Assembly (NCBI GenBank): GCA_050084515.1
Contig: CM114275.1
Location: 23,746,001-23,810,000 of the forward strand
Direction of reading: 5' to 3'
DNA: 64,000 bases
From: Blasia pusilla
Taxonomy: Eukaryota; Marchantiophyta; Marchantiopsida; Blasiales
This document shows positions 34,750 through 45,411 of the stretch, piece by piece (position 1 is the stretch's first letter; each line of letters begins with the position of its first letter). Position numbers and translations under genes: made by a program. Under the pieces are notes generated by a model. That model was given only the letters and a program-made list of their open reading frames with translations. It did no database searches and had not been told where the DNA came from.

Positions 34750-35830
34750 TATCCAAACTCCTTTTGGACCTTCTTGACCTTAAAGATCCATTTACTTCCT
34801 ATTTTTGCTGTGCACGACAGTGATGGGAGTGACAGGGATGGGAGTGATGTTACGAAGATGGTTGGCTTAGCTAATTGCCTCAGGCAAATGCTTCTTCTCA
34901 AGTCGTACTTCATGAAGCATACATCTTGTCTTCTCCAGCAGAGTTCTATTGAGTCTTTCAACAACACCGTTTTTTTCTGCACTACCCCTAGCTATCATTT
35001 GACTTTTGATCCCCTTTTCTTGCAGATAAGCCTTGAACCCTGTTCCTGAGTTTTCTCCAACATCCACCATCAGTTCTCACCACTCTGACTGTAGTACCAA
35101 GCTCATTCTCCACCGGATTTACAAAGTGTTTCAACTTTTCAAGCACTTCATCCTTGGTCTTCATAACATACAAGAAACTTTTTTGCTTTGTCATCTATAA
35201 ACGTGATAAAATATTTAGCTCCTCCTAAAGAATGTACACATACTGGTCCACATATATCAGAGTGAAATAGGTTGAGTTTGTGGTCAGCCTTTGTTGCATA
35301 TTTCTATGGCACCGCTTGCTAATTAATCTTGTTTGCCATTGACGCAACTCTCACAGAAGAATTCGAATTTGAGCTCGAATCCATTCACCATCTTTTGTAG
35401 GCAGCACACAATTTGGACACCTAGGTGCCTTAGCCTCTTGTGCCATAGCTTCGATAGCTGCAGATCAGATTCTTGGTGTCCACTCATCAAGCGTGATTTG
35501 TTTCTAGACGTTCATACTGCTGGTACGCATTCAACTGCCATGTCTACAATAGCCAACACAGAAGTCCTATCATAGCTTTTGACACCCTCCCCTCCAGAAA
35601 TACCAGCCTTGCCTGTGTGATTTGTTGACTGATATCGAGTTGAAGCCTGATTCAGGTATGTACAGGGTATTACTCAATATCATTGACCTCTTGCTTCCAT
35701 TATATCTAATGTCAATTAAAACATCGTCTGTGATGGATCCTAGAGAAACGTTTTGGTCTCTTCCCACAACCTGTGGACAGTTCAGAACTATCTGCCTCTC
35801 TATCAACCCATTCTTCAAATGGTTCACACT
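34750..35830 (-). pseudogene. Copia element C fragment: protease end, integrase, start of RT
   Basis: Minus-strand order: SMILSNTLYIPESGFNSISV (35730), pre-integrase LWHKRLRHLGVQIV-like residues with CESCVNGKQ (35440-35330), integrase YVMKTKDEVLEKLKHFVNPV with VRVVRTDGG (35160-35070), FKAYLQEKGIKSQMIARGSA with GVVERLNRTLLEKTRCMLHE (35040-34890), then KWIFKVKKVQKEFG (34790-34750), the start of reverse transcriptase. Frames change at least four times. The upstream end, near 35830, joins directly to an LTR-start-like sequence at 35840-35892, so the 5' half of the element was lost by a deletion. Confidence 0.75.
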
Positions 35831-35904
35831 GTTATAGAAAAGAGTGAACTATTCATTACAAAAGCAATGTTCACACTTGAACTTCTAACATCAGGTGTAG
35901 AGTG

Positions 35905-36335
35905 GAAGAAGCAGTAAGTTTGTTTCCTTTCTTTCCTACGTTGGTAATCATAATGAAGATGTGATTCATGCATCGATCCTTGACTTGCCAGAAACCAGCC
36001 TGCCCTTACTTGATGACAAAAGTATCCACAAGGTACACAGAGATCCTATTGTTAAGTATACGGCAGAGAACATTCCCAACTACACCCAATATTGTAATAC
36101 CCTTGTAGTTTCCAAGGTGTTCTTGCTCACCCTTCTTGAACAGGTTCACGATGAGTCTCATCCGCCACCATTGTGGAATGAATTCTGCCCACCGGGCCAG
36201 GTTCAGGAGACTCATTAGAGAATGAGCCATACCAGCGTCGCCATTCTTCAATACCTCATGACTACTGATTATTTTATGTTTTACAAGTTGTTTGATTGTT
36301 TGATGCAGGGAGAAGCATTGTAGAGGGTTGCCCAA
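35905..36335 (-). pseudogene. Non-LTR (LINE-type) reverse transcriptase fragment
   Basis: On the minus strand: EFIPQWWRMRLIVNLFKKGE, HLGNYKGITILGVVGNVLCR, ILNNRISVYLVD, a stop at 36006-36008, then GQAGFWQVKDRCMNHIFIM. The succession W-x-x-x-LIVxLFKKG, NYxGITxLxVVGxV, ILNxR and QAGF is the N-terminal end of LINE-type reverse transcriptases. The catalytic part is absent. The fragment is wedged between copia LTR pieces. Confidence 0.75.
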
Positions 36336-36837
36336 CTCAACCTCATCATCTACTTGTTGAACATTCAGACCACTCTACACTGACCTTAAATTGCCGAGAA
36401 ATAGTAAGCAAGGCAATACAACAGCATGCATCTATAAGGAAAGTGATCTGCAGCAAAGAGCCGATCATAGTAGGTCTTTAAATACACAAGGCCCTCTATT
36501 GTGCCCTTCCTACAACAGAAAACGTGTCCTAACTAAACTAGATGCAATTCACGTCCAAGAATGCTGAGTCACTGACAAGTGACACCTCAACCTCATCATC
36601 TACTTGTTTGAACATTCAGAGCACTCTACACTAACCTTTAATTGCAGAGAAATAGTAAGCAAGGCAATACAACAGCACGCATCTATAAGGAAAGTGATCT
36701 GCCGCAAAGAGCCGATCATAGTAGGTCTTTAAATACAGAGGGCCCTCTATTGTGCCCTTCCTACAACAGAAAACGTGTCCTAACTAAACTAGATGCAATT
36801 CGCGTCCAAGAATGCTGAGTCACTGACAAGTGACACC
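36336..36837. repeat. Tandem duplication, period 250 bp
   Basis: Two units, 36336-36585 and 36586-36837, each starting CTCAACCTCATCATCTACTT and ending GCTGAGTCACTGACAAGTGA, with about a dozen differences. They lie within what is probably the LTR of copia element D (next entry). Confidence 0.9.
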
Positions 36838-37106
36838 TGTTCACTGACACATTAGAGGTGAGTCACAAGAATGACCTGCCTGTCCTATTATACCTGTGGA
36901 GGTGGCTAGGCATGGTGTCAATAGAGGAAGGTAGCTGGTAATCAGCTATGTGCTGATATCTAACACTCCCACTCAGTGACTACCTCCATTGATAGTATCT
37001 CTATGAAACATATGATTCTCCCTAGTTATACCTTTTGTGGGAATATCTGCCACCACAATGAACTAGTCTTTACAAAAGTCATGTTCACACCAGAACTTCT
37101 AACACT
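36838..37106 (-). repeat. Inner end of a copia LTR (element D)
   Basis: Read on the minus strand an LTR start TGTTAGAAGTTCTGGTGTGA lies at 37106 directly after the polypurine tract AAGTGGGAG (37107-37115). A second start of the same family (TGTTAGAAGTTCAAGTGTGA) is at about 35892. The outer LTR end could not be determined. Confidence 0.55.
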
Positions 37107-37133
37107 CCCACTTAATGACTCAGTTCTTATTAA

Positions 37134-37680
37134 TCAAGTCCAAAACTCAAAATTATTTTGATGATGCTTGGGTCCTAGAAGCACCTTTGTAAAAGTGTCC
37201 GCCACGATCTCTTCTCTTGGACAATACTTCACGTGGATTTCTCCATCAGTCACCTTGTCGCGTACAAAATGATGATGTATTTTGGCATGTTTCATTCTAT
37301 CATGAAATCTTTTCCCGCTCAACAGAGCTATAGCACTCTGATTATCGCACTGAATTACTGGTGATTCCTGAGCAAAACTGACATTACTCAGCAGCTTCTT
37401 CAACCACACAGCTTCAGCTGCTGCCTTTGAAAGTCTAGCATACTCAGCTTCAGTACTTGACAAAGCAACAGTACTTTGTAACTTTGAATTCCAGCTGATA
37501 CTGGCATTGCTGAGTAGAAAACAACTCCCTGAAATTGATTCTGCATAGTCGTGTGGAAACATGAGTAGCTTCCATTAAGTCTCAATATAATGGCCAAGAT
37601 GTGCTTCGATTCTTCATTGTCACTAATGGTGATGAAGCGAGATCCACTACTAAATGGCAAATGTTTTAGAATATGAAGCC
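37134..37680 (-). pseudogene. Copia element D, RNase H end of pol
   Basis: SISWNSKLQSTVALSSTEAE, KAAAEAVWLKKLLSNVSF, IQCDNQSAIALLSGKRFHDR, KHAKIHHHFVRDKVTDGEIH, KYCPREEIVADTFTKVLL. This is the C-terminal RNase H of copia pol with its normal end. Upstream the protein likeness is lost near 37560, and a further block (FITISDNEESKHILAIILRL) follows that is also found, decayed, at 38070-38210. Confidence 0.8.
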
Positions 37681-38444
37681 ATATGTCTTATATGAGCCAG
37701 ATAACTATCCCACATACACCAGTAACAGTAGTCACAGTTCGGGAAACACTTTCTTTTGGTGCTACCAATGAGTGAACCTTATAGCAATTGCTTCAAACAG
37801 TACAAACAGATAATATTATCCTTGCTCTTGTTGCAGAGGCATTGTGCATGCTTCCCTACACCGATCTTATTTTCTCAAATGTTGAGCTTTCCTCTCTCAA
37901 ACCTTTTGTGAAGAATTAAGGCAAAACCTTTGGTTTTTTGCTTTGTAATCCTATGTGATGCAATAGAAAACCGAGTTGTATTTAAAAGATCAATGCCCTT
38001 CAGGTTGTTCTTGATTTTCTTTTCCTGGACAAGAACACTTAGGAGATCCTGTCAAGTCACCGTACGTTGATTTTGCACAGTTGTGTGAAACCTGAGTAGC
38101 TTTCATTAAAACTCATTACCATGGCCAAGATGTGTTGATTCATTGTTAGATATGACGATGAAGCGAGATCCAGTACTAACTGGAAAATATTTTACAATAT
38201 CATACTTTCTCTACAACCTAGCTCTTACAAGCACACTTACAGCAATAGCAACCATTAGAAACGCACTAAACAACTTATACCACTAGACTACCTATCATGC
38301 ACAAGCACATCTAATGCAATAGCAACGACTCAGGTTACAAGCAGTACACATCTCAATAACAACCACTCAGATTAGTACTACTAGACACCTTGTATAACAA
38401 GACTCCCTGAACCCCTTAGCTCAATAGACCTCTATATTTGTAAG
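37681..38444. other. Retroelement-derived stretch without open coding
   Basis: The part 38070-38210 is a diverged duplicate of 37540-37690 (shared words TGAGTAGCTT, ATGGCCAAGATGTG, GATGAAGCGAGATCCA). The rest is AC-rich sequence with short imperfect repeats and no frame of interest. Confidence 0.5.
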
Positions 38445-38449
38445 CAGAA

Positions 38450-39131
38450 TGAGAATATGATTGACCAGCAGAAGTATCTCCTTGTACAAAGTCAGAGCTA
38501 GCATCAGCTAGACCATCCATGATTTCAGCTTGTACACAATCAGCAAATCAGTTCCTATCTCTATTGCCAAATCAGAGCCCCACCATGATGTGACTCTTCT
38601 TACTATCTAAGAGATACTAAGAAGGATTCTACTCAGCCACACCTTGCACTCACACTACAGGTCCTCACATGTCACCAGCTCAGAGATCAGACATGGCTCA
38701 CCATTGAGCACAAACAATCTCCATCAGCATACTAGACAAAACAACCTGCCTTCCAGTGAGGCTCTAGCAAGCACAGCAATTAGTCTCAATCTCCTCTTCC
38801 TACTCTCTGATCACTCTGCAGCAGGACCAAGAGCCTCAGGAGTCCTCACCAAAACTGTGCATGCTGTAGAATTGGCTTCTGCTCTCTAAACAGAGACATT
38901 ATATACATCAGGGTGAGCACTTCTGGCCCTTAGATCTTCTTGAACAGATCCATACCCTAAATAACAGATGGTGGCTAACCCTAACTCGAGAATTGCCCTA
39001 ATTCAAGCTTACCCTAAAAGATAGAGGAACACTAAGTTATCTCTAGCTAACTAAATTAGTATCCAACTAAGTTAGTATTTGACTAACTATTTTTAGAGCA
39101 TGACTAAACTAGATATTAACAAATTTCAACA
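38450..39131 (-). repeat. 3' LTR of copia element E
   Basis: 682 bp, plus-strand ends TGAGAATATG and TTTCAACA. The polypurine tract (AAGAGGGAG on the minus strand) abuts at 39132. Confidence 0.95.
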
Positions 39132-39138
39132 CTCCCTC

Positions 39139-42100
39139 TTAATGAGAGTTTAGAGTAATGCCCATCATAGATATACACTTTCTATGTTTGTCCTGTGACA
39201 GAGGTTTGGTCAGGACATCAGCTGCCATATTCTCTGTTGGACAGTAAACCAAGGAGATTTCTCTTCCTATCATTTCTCTTACAAAGTGATGTTTGATGTC
39301 TATGTGTTTTGTTCTAGGATGATGAACAGGATTTTTGCTTAATGCAATATTTCCTTTGTTGTCAACCTGTAGGGATGTAGGAGTCATCTGTTCATATCCA
39401 AGATCATTCAATAAGCTCCTTAACCAGATCACTTCCTGAGCAGCAAGAGAAAGCGCCATGTACTCTGCCTCAGTTGTAGAGAGTGCAACAGTTCTTTGTT
39501 TCTTACTGCACCAGCTGATCACCCCTCCACTTAACAAGAAGACATATCCACTTGTTGATCTTCTTTCATCAGTATCATCTCCCCAACTTGCATCTGAAAA
39601 CCCTTCCAAGATTGGTCCATTTTCTTGATGCCTGTATTCCAAGTATGTTCTTGTTGTGCCATGCAAATATCTGAGTACTCTCTTCAGACATTTCCAATGT
39701 TCTATTGTAGGTTTGCTGGTGTACCTGGCTAAGACACCAACTGGGTATGCTAAGTCTGCTCTGGTACAGACCATAGCAAACATCAATGACCCTACAGCAC
39801 TTTGATATAGTGCTTGCAAATTGTCAACCTTTTCAGTTGAAATTCCCATATCTTTGCTGAGTTTGCAGCCAGGATCTAGGGGTGTTGATACATGCTTACA
39901 ATCTTGCATGTTGTACCTGATCAAGATACTCTCTATATACTTTTCTTGACTCAATCGTATCCAGCTCTCTTCCCGATTTCTCTCAATCTGAATCCCCAAT
40001 AGCCACTTTGCTGGACCCAGATCAACCATCTCAAAGTTGCGACAGAGGTCTTTCTTCACTCTCTTTACAGTGTCTAAGCTCCCTCCTAGCATCAGAAGAT
40101 CATCAACATACAATGCTATGTACATAGTGGAGTCTAAGGAGTACACTCCTTGATCTGCATTGCTACGTTGGAATCCTTTCCTGATCAGGTAAGCATCCAT
40201 CTTCTCATACCAGCATCTAGGTGCTTGCTTTAGGCCATAAAGGGCTTTCTTCAAGAGACACACCTTGCCTGGATGAGTATAACCATCTGGTACCTCCATG
40301 TAGATCTCCTCTTTCAGTTCTCCATTTAAGAATGCAGTCTTCACATCCATCTGTTCCACCTCCCAATTATGTTGAGCTGCTAATGCCAAGAGAACTCTAA
40401 TGGATCCATACCTTGCAACAGGAGCAAAGGTCTCCTGATAGTCTAAACCAGCCTCCTGATTGAAGCCTTTTGCAACCAGACGTGCCTTGTACTTCAAGAT
40501 CTCATTCTTTGGTCCCCTTTTTATTCTGAAGACCCATTTGCAACCAATGGTCTTTCTACCAGGTGGCAAATCTACAAACTCCCATGTCTCATTTTTCTCT
40601 AATGAGACCTTTTCTTCTGCCACAGCCTGCTCCCACTGTTTCGAATCATTCCTGCTCATAGCCTCACTCAAAGAGTTGGGCTCTACAACTCCTTCTTCAA
40701 TAGAATGAGCTTCGTTTATCCCCAACCTTTCTACAGGTTTGGAAATTCTTCCAGATCTCCTTTGCTCTGAGATCTCCTTGATCACTCCCTCTGTGGACTC
40801 ATGTGCCTCTAGAACTTGCTTGGCTGCACTTCTCCTTTGGTACACCTTCATAGGCTGATCATTTTCAACATGATCTTCCTCTCTTACACCTTGGGTGCAA
40901 GTATCTAATCCTCCACTACATTCTGCAAGTGTATCCTTTGATACTTCCTCCTTATCAGCATCTTGATGTGAGTTCGACACTACAGGGATGTTTACAGGAG
41001 TGACAACAGAAGTGATTACTGGCATCACTCTGGTGACCATTGACTCTTTGTGCTCAGAGTCTTTCCAAAAACTCTTCTCATCAAAAGTCACATCATTGCT
41101 TCGAATTGCCTTGCAGGTTCTAGGATTATACAACATGTATCCTTTCAGCCCTTCTTCATACCCAACAAATATGTACTTGTCAGCCTTTGCATCTAGTTTC
41201 CTCCTTTGTGTATCAGGGGTGAGGGCATAGCCAACACAACCAAACACTTTCAATCTAGAAATGTCAGGTTTCTTACCAGACCAGCACTCTTCTGGAGTTA
41301 CATTCTTCAAGGCCGCTGTGGGACTGATGTTCCTCAGATAATTCGCTGTCATGATAGCTGCTCCCCAGAATTCTTGACCAAGCTTGGCATGTTGGAACAT
41401 GCTCAAGGCTTTCTCTTGCAAGGTTCTATTCAGCCTTTCAGCTACTCAATTTTGGTGGGGGCTGTCACGTGCCGTAACATCTTTTAATATCCCCTTGGCT
41501 GAGAGATATGCTTGAAAGTCTTTACTTGCATATTCTCCTCCTCCATCAGACCTAAGTCTCTTCACTCTTCGTTCAACTTGCCTCTCTGTCATGTTGACAA
41601 AGATAACAAATTTCTCTAGAACTTGAGCCTTGGTGCTTATCAGGTACACAAAGCTCTTTCTACTCTTGTCGTCCACAAATGACACAAAATAGGGTGCTCC
41701 TCCTAGTGACTTTACAGGCATTGGTCCACACACATCAGAGTGAATCAGGTCCAATAATCTTTCAGACCTGTTAAGTGACCTTCTGGGAGCGGGTGACTTG
41801 TGAGCTTTCCCTTGCACACAAGCCTCACAGAACTCAAGCTTCTGTGACTTCTCAATCTCCACACCACATGACATTCCTTGCAGAGCTCGAATGCTGTGTT
41901 CCGATAGGTGCCCCAATCTGCAATGCCACAGATTCAGCAAGCTCCTATTCTCAGTGAGATTTACCTGCTCCTCTGGATCACATTCCAGCAGTTTGAACAA
42001 ATTTCCTTGTACCACTCCTCGGCACAAGACTTTCCCATTTCTTTCAAGTGTGCAAGTCTGGTTTGAGTTCCAGAAGTGCACATCAATTCCTGCCTCCAAT

Positions 42101-42595
42101 AATTTCTTAACTGACAACAGATTTTTTATGTAATCTGCAACATATAACACTCCATGCAGCTGCCATTTCATCAGCACTGAAGAAAATAGAAACTGAGCCA
42201 ACCCCTCCCACAGGACTTAACAATCCAGAAGCACTTCTCACGTGATGATTACTTGCTGGTTTTAGGTCTGAGAACAACTCCTCTTGATAACAGACATGTG
42301 ATGTTGCACCGGAGTCCACCCACCATCCACTGCTCCTCTTGAGATCTTTCTCACACGAGGCCATCATGAAAGAACAGCAACTTTCATCAGATGTGTATTC
42401 AGTAGTCATCACTCCAGCAACCTTTGCCTTATCCTTCTCCCTGTAGGAGGTACTTTGCTTCTCCATCAACTTCTCTTGATTCTTGACTGCAGATCCACTC
42501 CTTTTAACTTTCTCTCCCTTTTCAACTTCTTTGGACAATTGCGAGCAAGATGTCCCTTCTCTGCACAAATGTAGCAAGTTCTGGTCTCTTTCCAC
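39139..42595 (-). pseudogene. Copia element E pol
   Basis: Protease WWVDSGATSHVCYQ at about 42320, in the -1 frame relative to gag and to the rest of pol. Pre-integrase LWHCRLGHLSEHS with CEACVQGKAH. Integrase HSDVCGPMPV, VDDKSRKSFVYL, RSDGGGEYASKDF, then a single TGA at 41446-41448 inside the usual HQNGVAERLNRT (Gly changed to stop). From 41445 to 39139 the frame is open: GCKWVFRIKRGPKNEILKYK, MDVKTAFLNGELKEEIYMEV, YGLKQAPRCWYEKMDAYL, the catalytic YIALYVDDLLMLGG, and RNase H with GVISWCSKKQRTVALSTTEA, TKHIDIKHHFVREMI and CPTENMAADVLTKPLS. It would be near full length but for one stop and the two frame switches (about 42500 and about 42160). Confidence 0.9.
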
Positions 42596-43299
42596 TTCCT
42601 ATCCCTGTTGAGCATGACTGTTTCTTCCACAATCACCTCTCGCTTCTGATCATATCTCAGGAGCTTGTTGGTCACAGATTCCCATGTAAGCAAATCTGCC
42701 TCCCAGGTTTCAAAGATTGTAACCATTGTATCAAATCGAGGAGGTAAGGAGGATAGCAACAGGGTTACCTTCCATATAGGAATCAGTTCCTGTCCAACTG
42801 CTTTCACTTGTGCAAAAGTTGACTCCATTTTGGCAATGTGAGCTGCAACTCTATCTGTGTCAGCCATCCTTGTCGAGCTCAATGTCTTCCATCTTTGCAT
42901 AGCTAGAGTCAAAGCTGACTCCTTGTTCAAACTCTTCAGCTTGGACCAGATCTCCCAAGCATTGCTTATACCATCCACCAACTCCCTCATAGAGGAGTTC
43001 AGGGTCTGTTTGAGTAAGATAGCTGCCAACTGATTTTGCTGTCTCCAAGCGTTTAAGTTTACCACAAGCTCTTCTAGATTGTGAGGTTTCATCTCAACAT
43101 ACACCCACAACCCTTTCAGCATTAGAATGTCCATCATGGTTCTGGACCATTCTCTATAGTTCCCACCATCTAACTTCTCTACACTGCTGAAATCACTAAG
43201 GAGAAAGGTTTGGGGTGGGCCCATAACCTGAGAATATGATTGACCAGCAGAAGTATCTCCTTGTACAAAGTCAGAGCTAGCATCAGCTAGACCATCCAT
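42466..43299 (-). CDS. Copia element E gag, start inside the 5' LTR
   Basis: 277 codons without interruption. The first ATG, 43299-43297, lies within the 5' LTR; the frame passes the LTR end at 43229 and runs through the primer-binding site (residues VMGPPQT). A second in-frame ATG is made by the primer-binding site itself at 43224-43222. The body is copia gag: SVEKLDGGNYREWSRTMMDI, AWEIWSKLKSLNKESALTL, VTLLLSSLPPRFDTMV. A zinc knuckle CYICAEKGHLARNC (CX2CX4HX4C) follows, then a basic tail. Gag builds the virus-like particle. The following protease region overlaps by about 130 bases in the -1 frame; no canonical slippery heptamer is seen in the overlap. Confidence 0.88.
   Translation of the reverse strand: MDGLADASSDFVQGDTSAGQSYSQVMGPPQTFLLSDFSSVEKLDGGNYREWSRTMMDILMLKGLWVYVEMKPHNLEELVVNLNAWRQQNQLAAILLKQTLNSSMRELVDGISNAWEIWSKLKSLNKESALTLAMQRWKTLSSTRMADTDRVAAHIAKMESTFAQVKAVGQELIPIWKVTLLLSSLPPRFDTMVTIFETWEADLLTWESVTNKLLRYDQKREVIVEETVMLNRDRKWKETRTCYICAEKGHLARNCPKKLKRERKLKGVDLQSRIKRS
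43211..43228 (-). other. Half-tRNA primer-binding site of copia element E
   Basis: Directly next to the 5' LTR. The plus strand reads GGTGGGCCCATAACC, 15 bases that equal the anticodon arm of plant initiator methionine tRNA as I remember it (anticodon CAU inside). The minus strand is therefore complementary to the middle of the tRNA and not to its 3' end. The Drosophila copia element and the Volvox element Osser prime in this way from a cut tRNA. Confidence 0.8.
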
Positions 43300-43910
43300 G
43301 ATTTCAGCTTGTACACAATCAGCAAATCAGTTCCTATCTCTATTGCCAAATCAGAGCCCCACCATGATGTGACTCTTCTTACTATCTAAGAGATACTAAG
43401 AAGGATTCTACTCAGCCACACCTTGCACTCACACTACAGGTCCTCACATGTCACCAGCTCAGAGATCAGACATGGCTCACCATTGAGCACAAACAATCTC
43501 CATCAGCATACTAGACAAAACAACCTGCCTTCCAGTGAGGCTCTAGCAAGCACAGCAATTAGTCTCAATCTCCTCTTCCTACTCTCTGATCACTCTGCAG
43601 CAGGACCAAGAGCCTCAGGAGTCCTCACCAAAACTGTGCATGCTGTAGAATTGGCTTCTGCTCTCTAAACAGAGACATTATATACATCAGGGTGAGCACT
43701 TCTGGCCCTTAGATCTTCTTGAACAGATCCATACCCTAAATAACAGATGGTGGCTAACCCTAACTCGAGAATTGCCCTAATTCAAGCTTACCCTAAAAGA
43801 TAGAGGAACACTAAGTTATCTCTAGCTAACTAAATTAGTATCCAACTAAGTTAGTATTTGACTAACTATTTTTAGAGCATGACTAAACTAGATATTAACA
43901 AATTTCAACA
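43229..43910 (-). repeat. 5' LTR of copia element E
   Basis: 682 bp; by eye it matches 38450-39131 base for base. It carries the gag start codon, so transcription must begin upstream of 43299 within the LTR. Confidence 0.95.
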
Positions 43911-44208
43911 CAGAAGCACACGTAGAGCTTTAGCAGGTTGCACTAGTGAGGTCAGAAAACACTCCAATTAGGTAAACAAAGCACACTCAGTGTTGCTCAA
44001 TCAACTCTTTCAGCTCAGAGAGTTGTGTATGAAAAAGGTGTGAGAATGTAATTTTGCAACGCATCCTTGGTAGGTTTTATACAGCCAAAAGCATGAGTTT
44101 CTAGGTTTTAGGGTAAGGGCCTGCCACCCATATTAATTCACAGTTTTACTCTGGTAAATATATAGCAAAAAAAAACTATTTCATCCTCTCCATCCATAAT
44201 AAGACAAG

Positions 44209-44293
44209 CTTCTTCATCCACTCAGGATTCATCCTATTTCTCTTTATGAATCCTCAGAAAGAGAAATAGGATGAATCCTGAATGGATAAGTGG
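44209..44293. repeat. Long hairpin, 24-bp perfect arms
   Basis: Arm 1 at 44222-44245 (TCAGGATTCATCCTATTTC and five more bases), a 12-base spacer, arm 2 at 44258-44281 as exact reverse complement. The pairing continues outward with few mismatches to about 44209 and 44293. The spacer ATGAATCCTCAG itself repeats part of the arm. Confidence 0.85.
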
Positions 44294-44337
44294 TTTCTTG
44301 ATGATTCTCCTCAGTTTAGACAACTTGCCGCTTTCTT

Positions 44338-45411
44338 CTAGCATACACCTGCAGAACCAATCTGATATCCTACAAATATGAGCTTTTCAGTCTTCTTACT
44401 GAATTTTGATCTTTGCTGCTTTGGAATATGTACATAAGCTGAAAAATCATAGACACTAAAATAGGACATACTTGATTCCTTACCACTCCAACATTCTTCT
44501 GGCGTAATCCTATTCAGAGCACAAGAGTTATATTCCTGAGAATGTTCGCAGTCTTGATTGCAGCTTCCTAATTCATTTTTGAGAATTGCATGCTGGAGCA
44601 TGCTCAACCCCTTCTCAGATAGAGTTTTGTTTATTCTCTCTGCAAATCCATTCTGAGAACTCTCGGCCTGTGACATTAACCAACATCCTTTTTAGTTGCA
44701 AAAAAGAGAAGAACTTTTTATTCCTGTACTGCTTGACTCCATTTGAGATAATTTTCTTCACTCTTCTTCCTGTTTGTGGCTGCACCATTGCCACAAAGTT
44801 CTTGAACTTATCAAGAACCTCACCTTTGTGTTTCATCAGAATCACAAAGCGTTTTTTGCTATAATCATCCACAAAGGACACATACCAAGCAGCTCCTCCT
44901 AGAGACTTCTGTGTGATGTAACCTCAAACATCTGAGTGGATGAGATCTAAAAGACCTATTACTCTACTTTAAGATTTCTTGTGAAATTTTAACTTGTGAG
45001 ATTTACCCTCAGCACATGCTCTATGAAAAGCCAATCTACTATGAACATGAAGTTTCGATCCTTCCACCATCTTCTGTAGAGAACAAATGTTGCTCTCTGA
45101 CAAATGAGCAAGTTGGAGATGGCAGAGTTTCATGTTGTTGGAGTCCTCAGCTACCATCGTATTACCAGTCACCATCGCACCAACTTTTGTTGTTTCCACC
45201 AATCAAAACAACTTTTATTCTGCCACACCATGACAAAGTACTTTTTCTCCCTTTTGTATGATGCATGTCTTGTCCAGGAATATATTCTTAGAAGTATTGA
45301 GCTGACTTTGACCTCAAACACCAAAGTCATTGCAAGGTTTTCTGTCGGATAGCGAAACTCTTCAAAAGAAGTCTTGTATAATCTGATACTTGGCGAAGTG
45401 ATGGCACGCAA
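44338..45411 (-). pseudogene. Copia scrap: pre-integrase and integrase
   Basis: Minus-strand blocks LCHLQLAHLSESNICSLQKM with FHRACAEGKSHKLK (about 45130-44985), VDDYSKKRFVILMKHKGEVL (44870), NGFAERINKTLSEKGLSML with ITPEECWSGKE and EKLIFVGYQIGSAGV (44650-44345). They resemble the integrase of element E but are strongly decayed. Frames change between blocks. Confidence 0.7.

Larger units (their letters stand above)
38445..43915 (-). mobile_element. Full-length young copia element E
   Basis: Flanked by CAGAA at 38445-38449 and 43911-43915. Both LTRs are 682 bp (38450-39131 and 43229-43910), and I see no difference between them by eye. Polypurine tract, RNase H, reverse transcriptase, integrase, protease, gag and primer-binding site follow in the right order on the minus strand. 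Identical LTRs mean a very recent insertion, yet pol carries at least one stop and out-of-frame segments. Confidence 0.95.

Noticed and set aside
38644-38889. 81-codon open frame, identical at 43423-43668
   Set aside because: Lies inside the two LTRs of copia element E and is duplicated only because the LTRs are; no evidence of coding.
42466-42595. Programmed -1 frameshift between gag and protease
   Set aside because: No slippery heptamer of the usual type in the overlap, and the frame shifts back before integrase, so indels are more likely.
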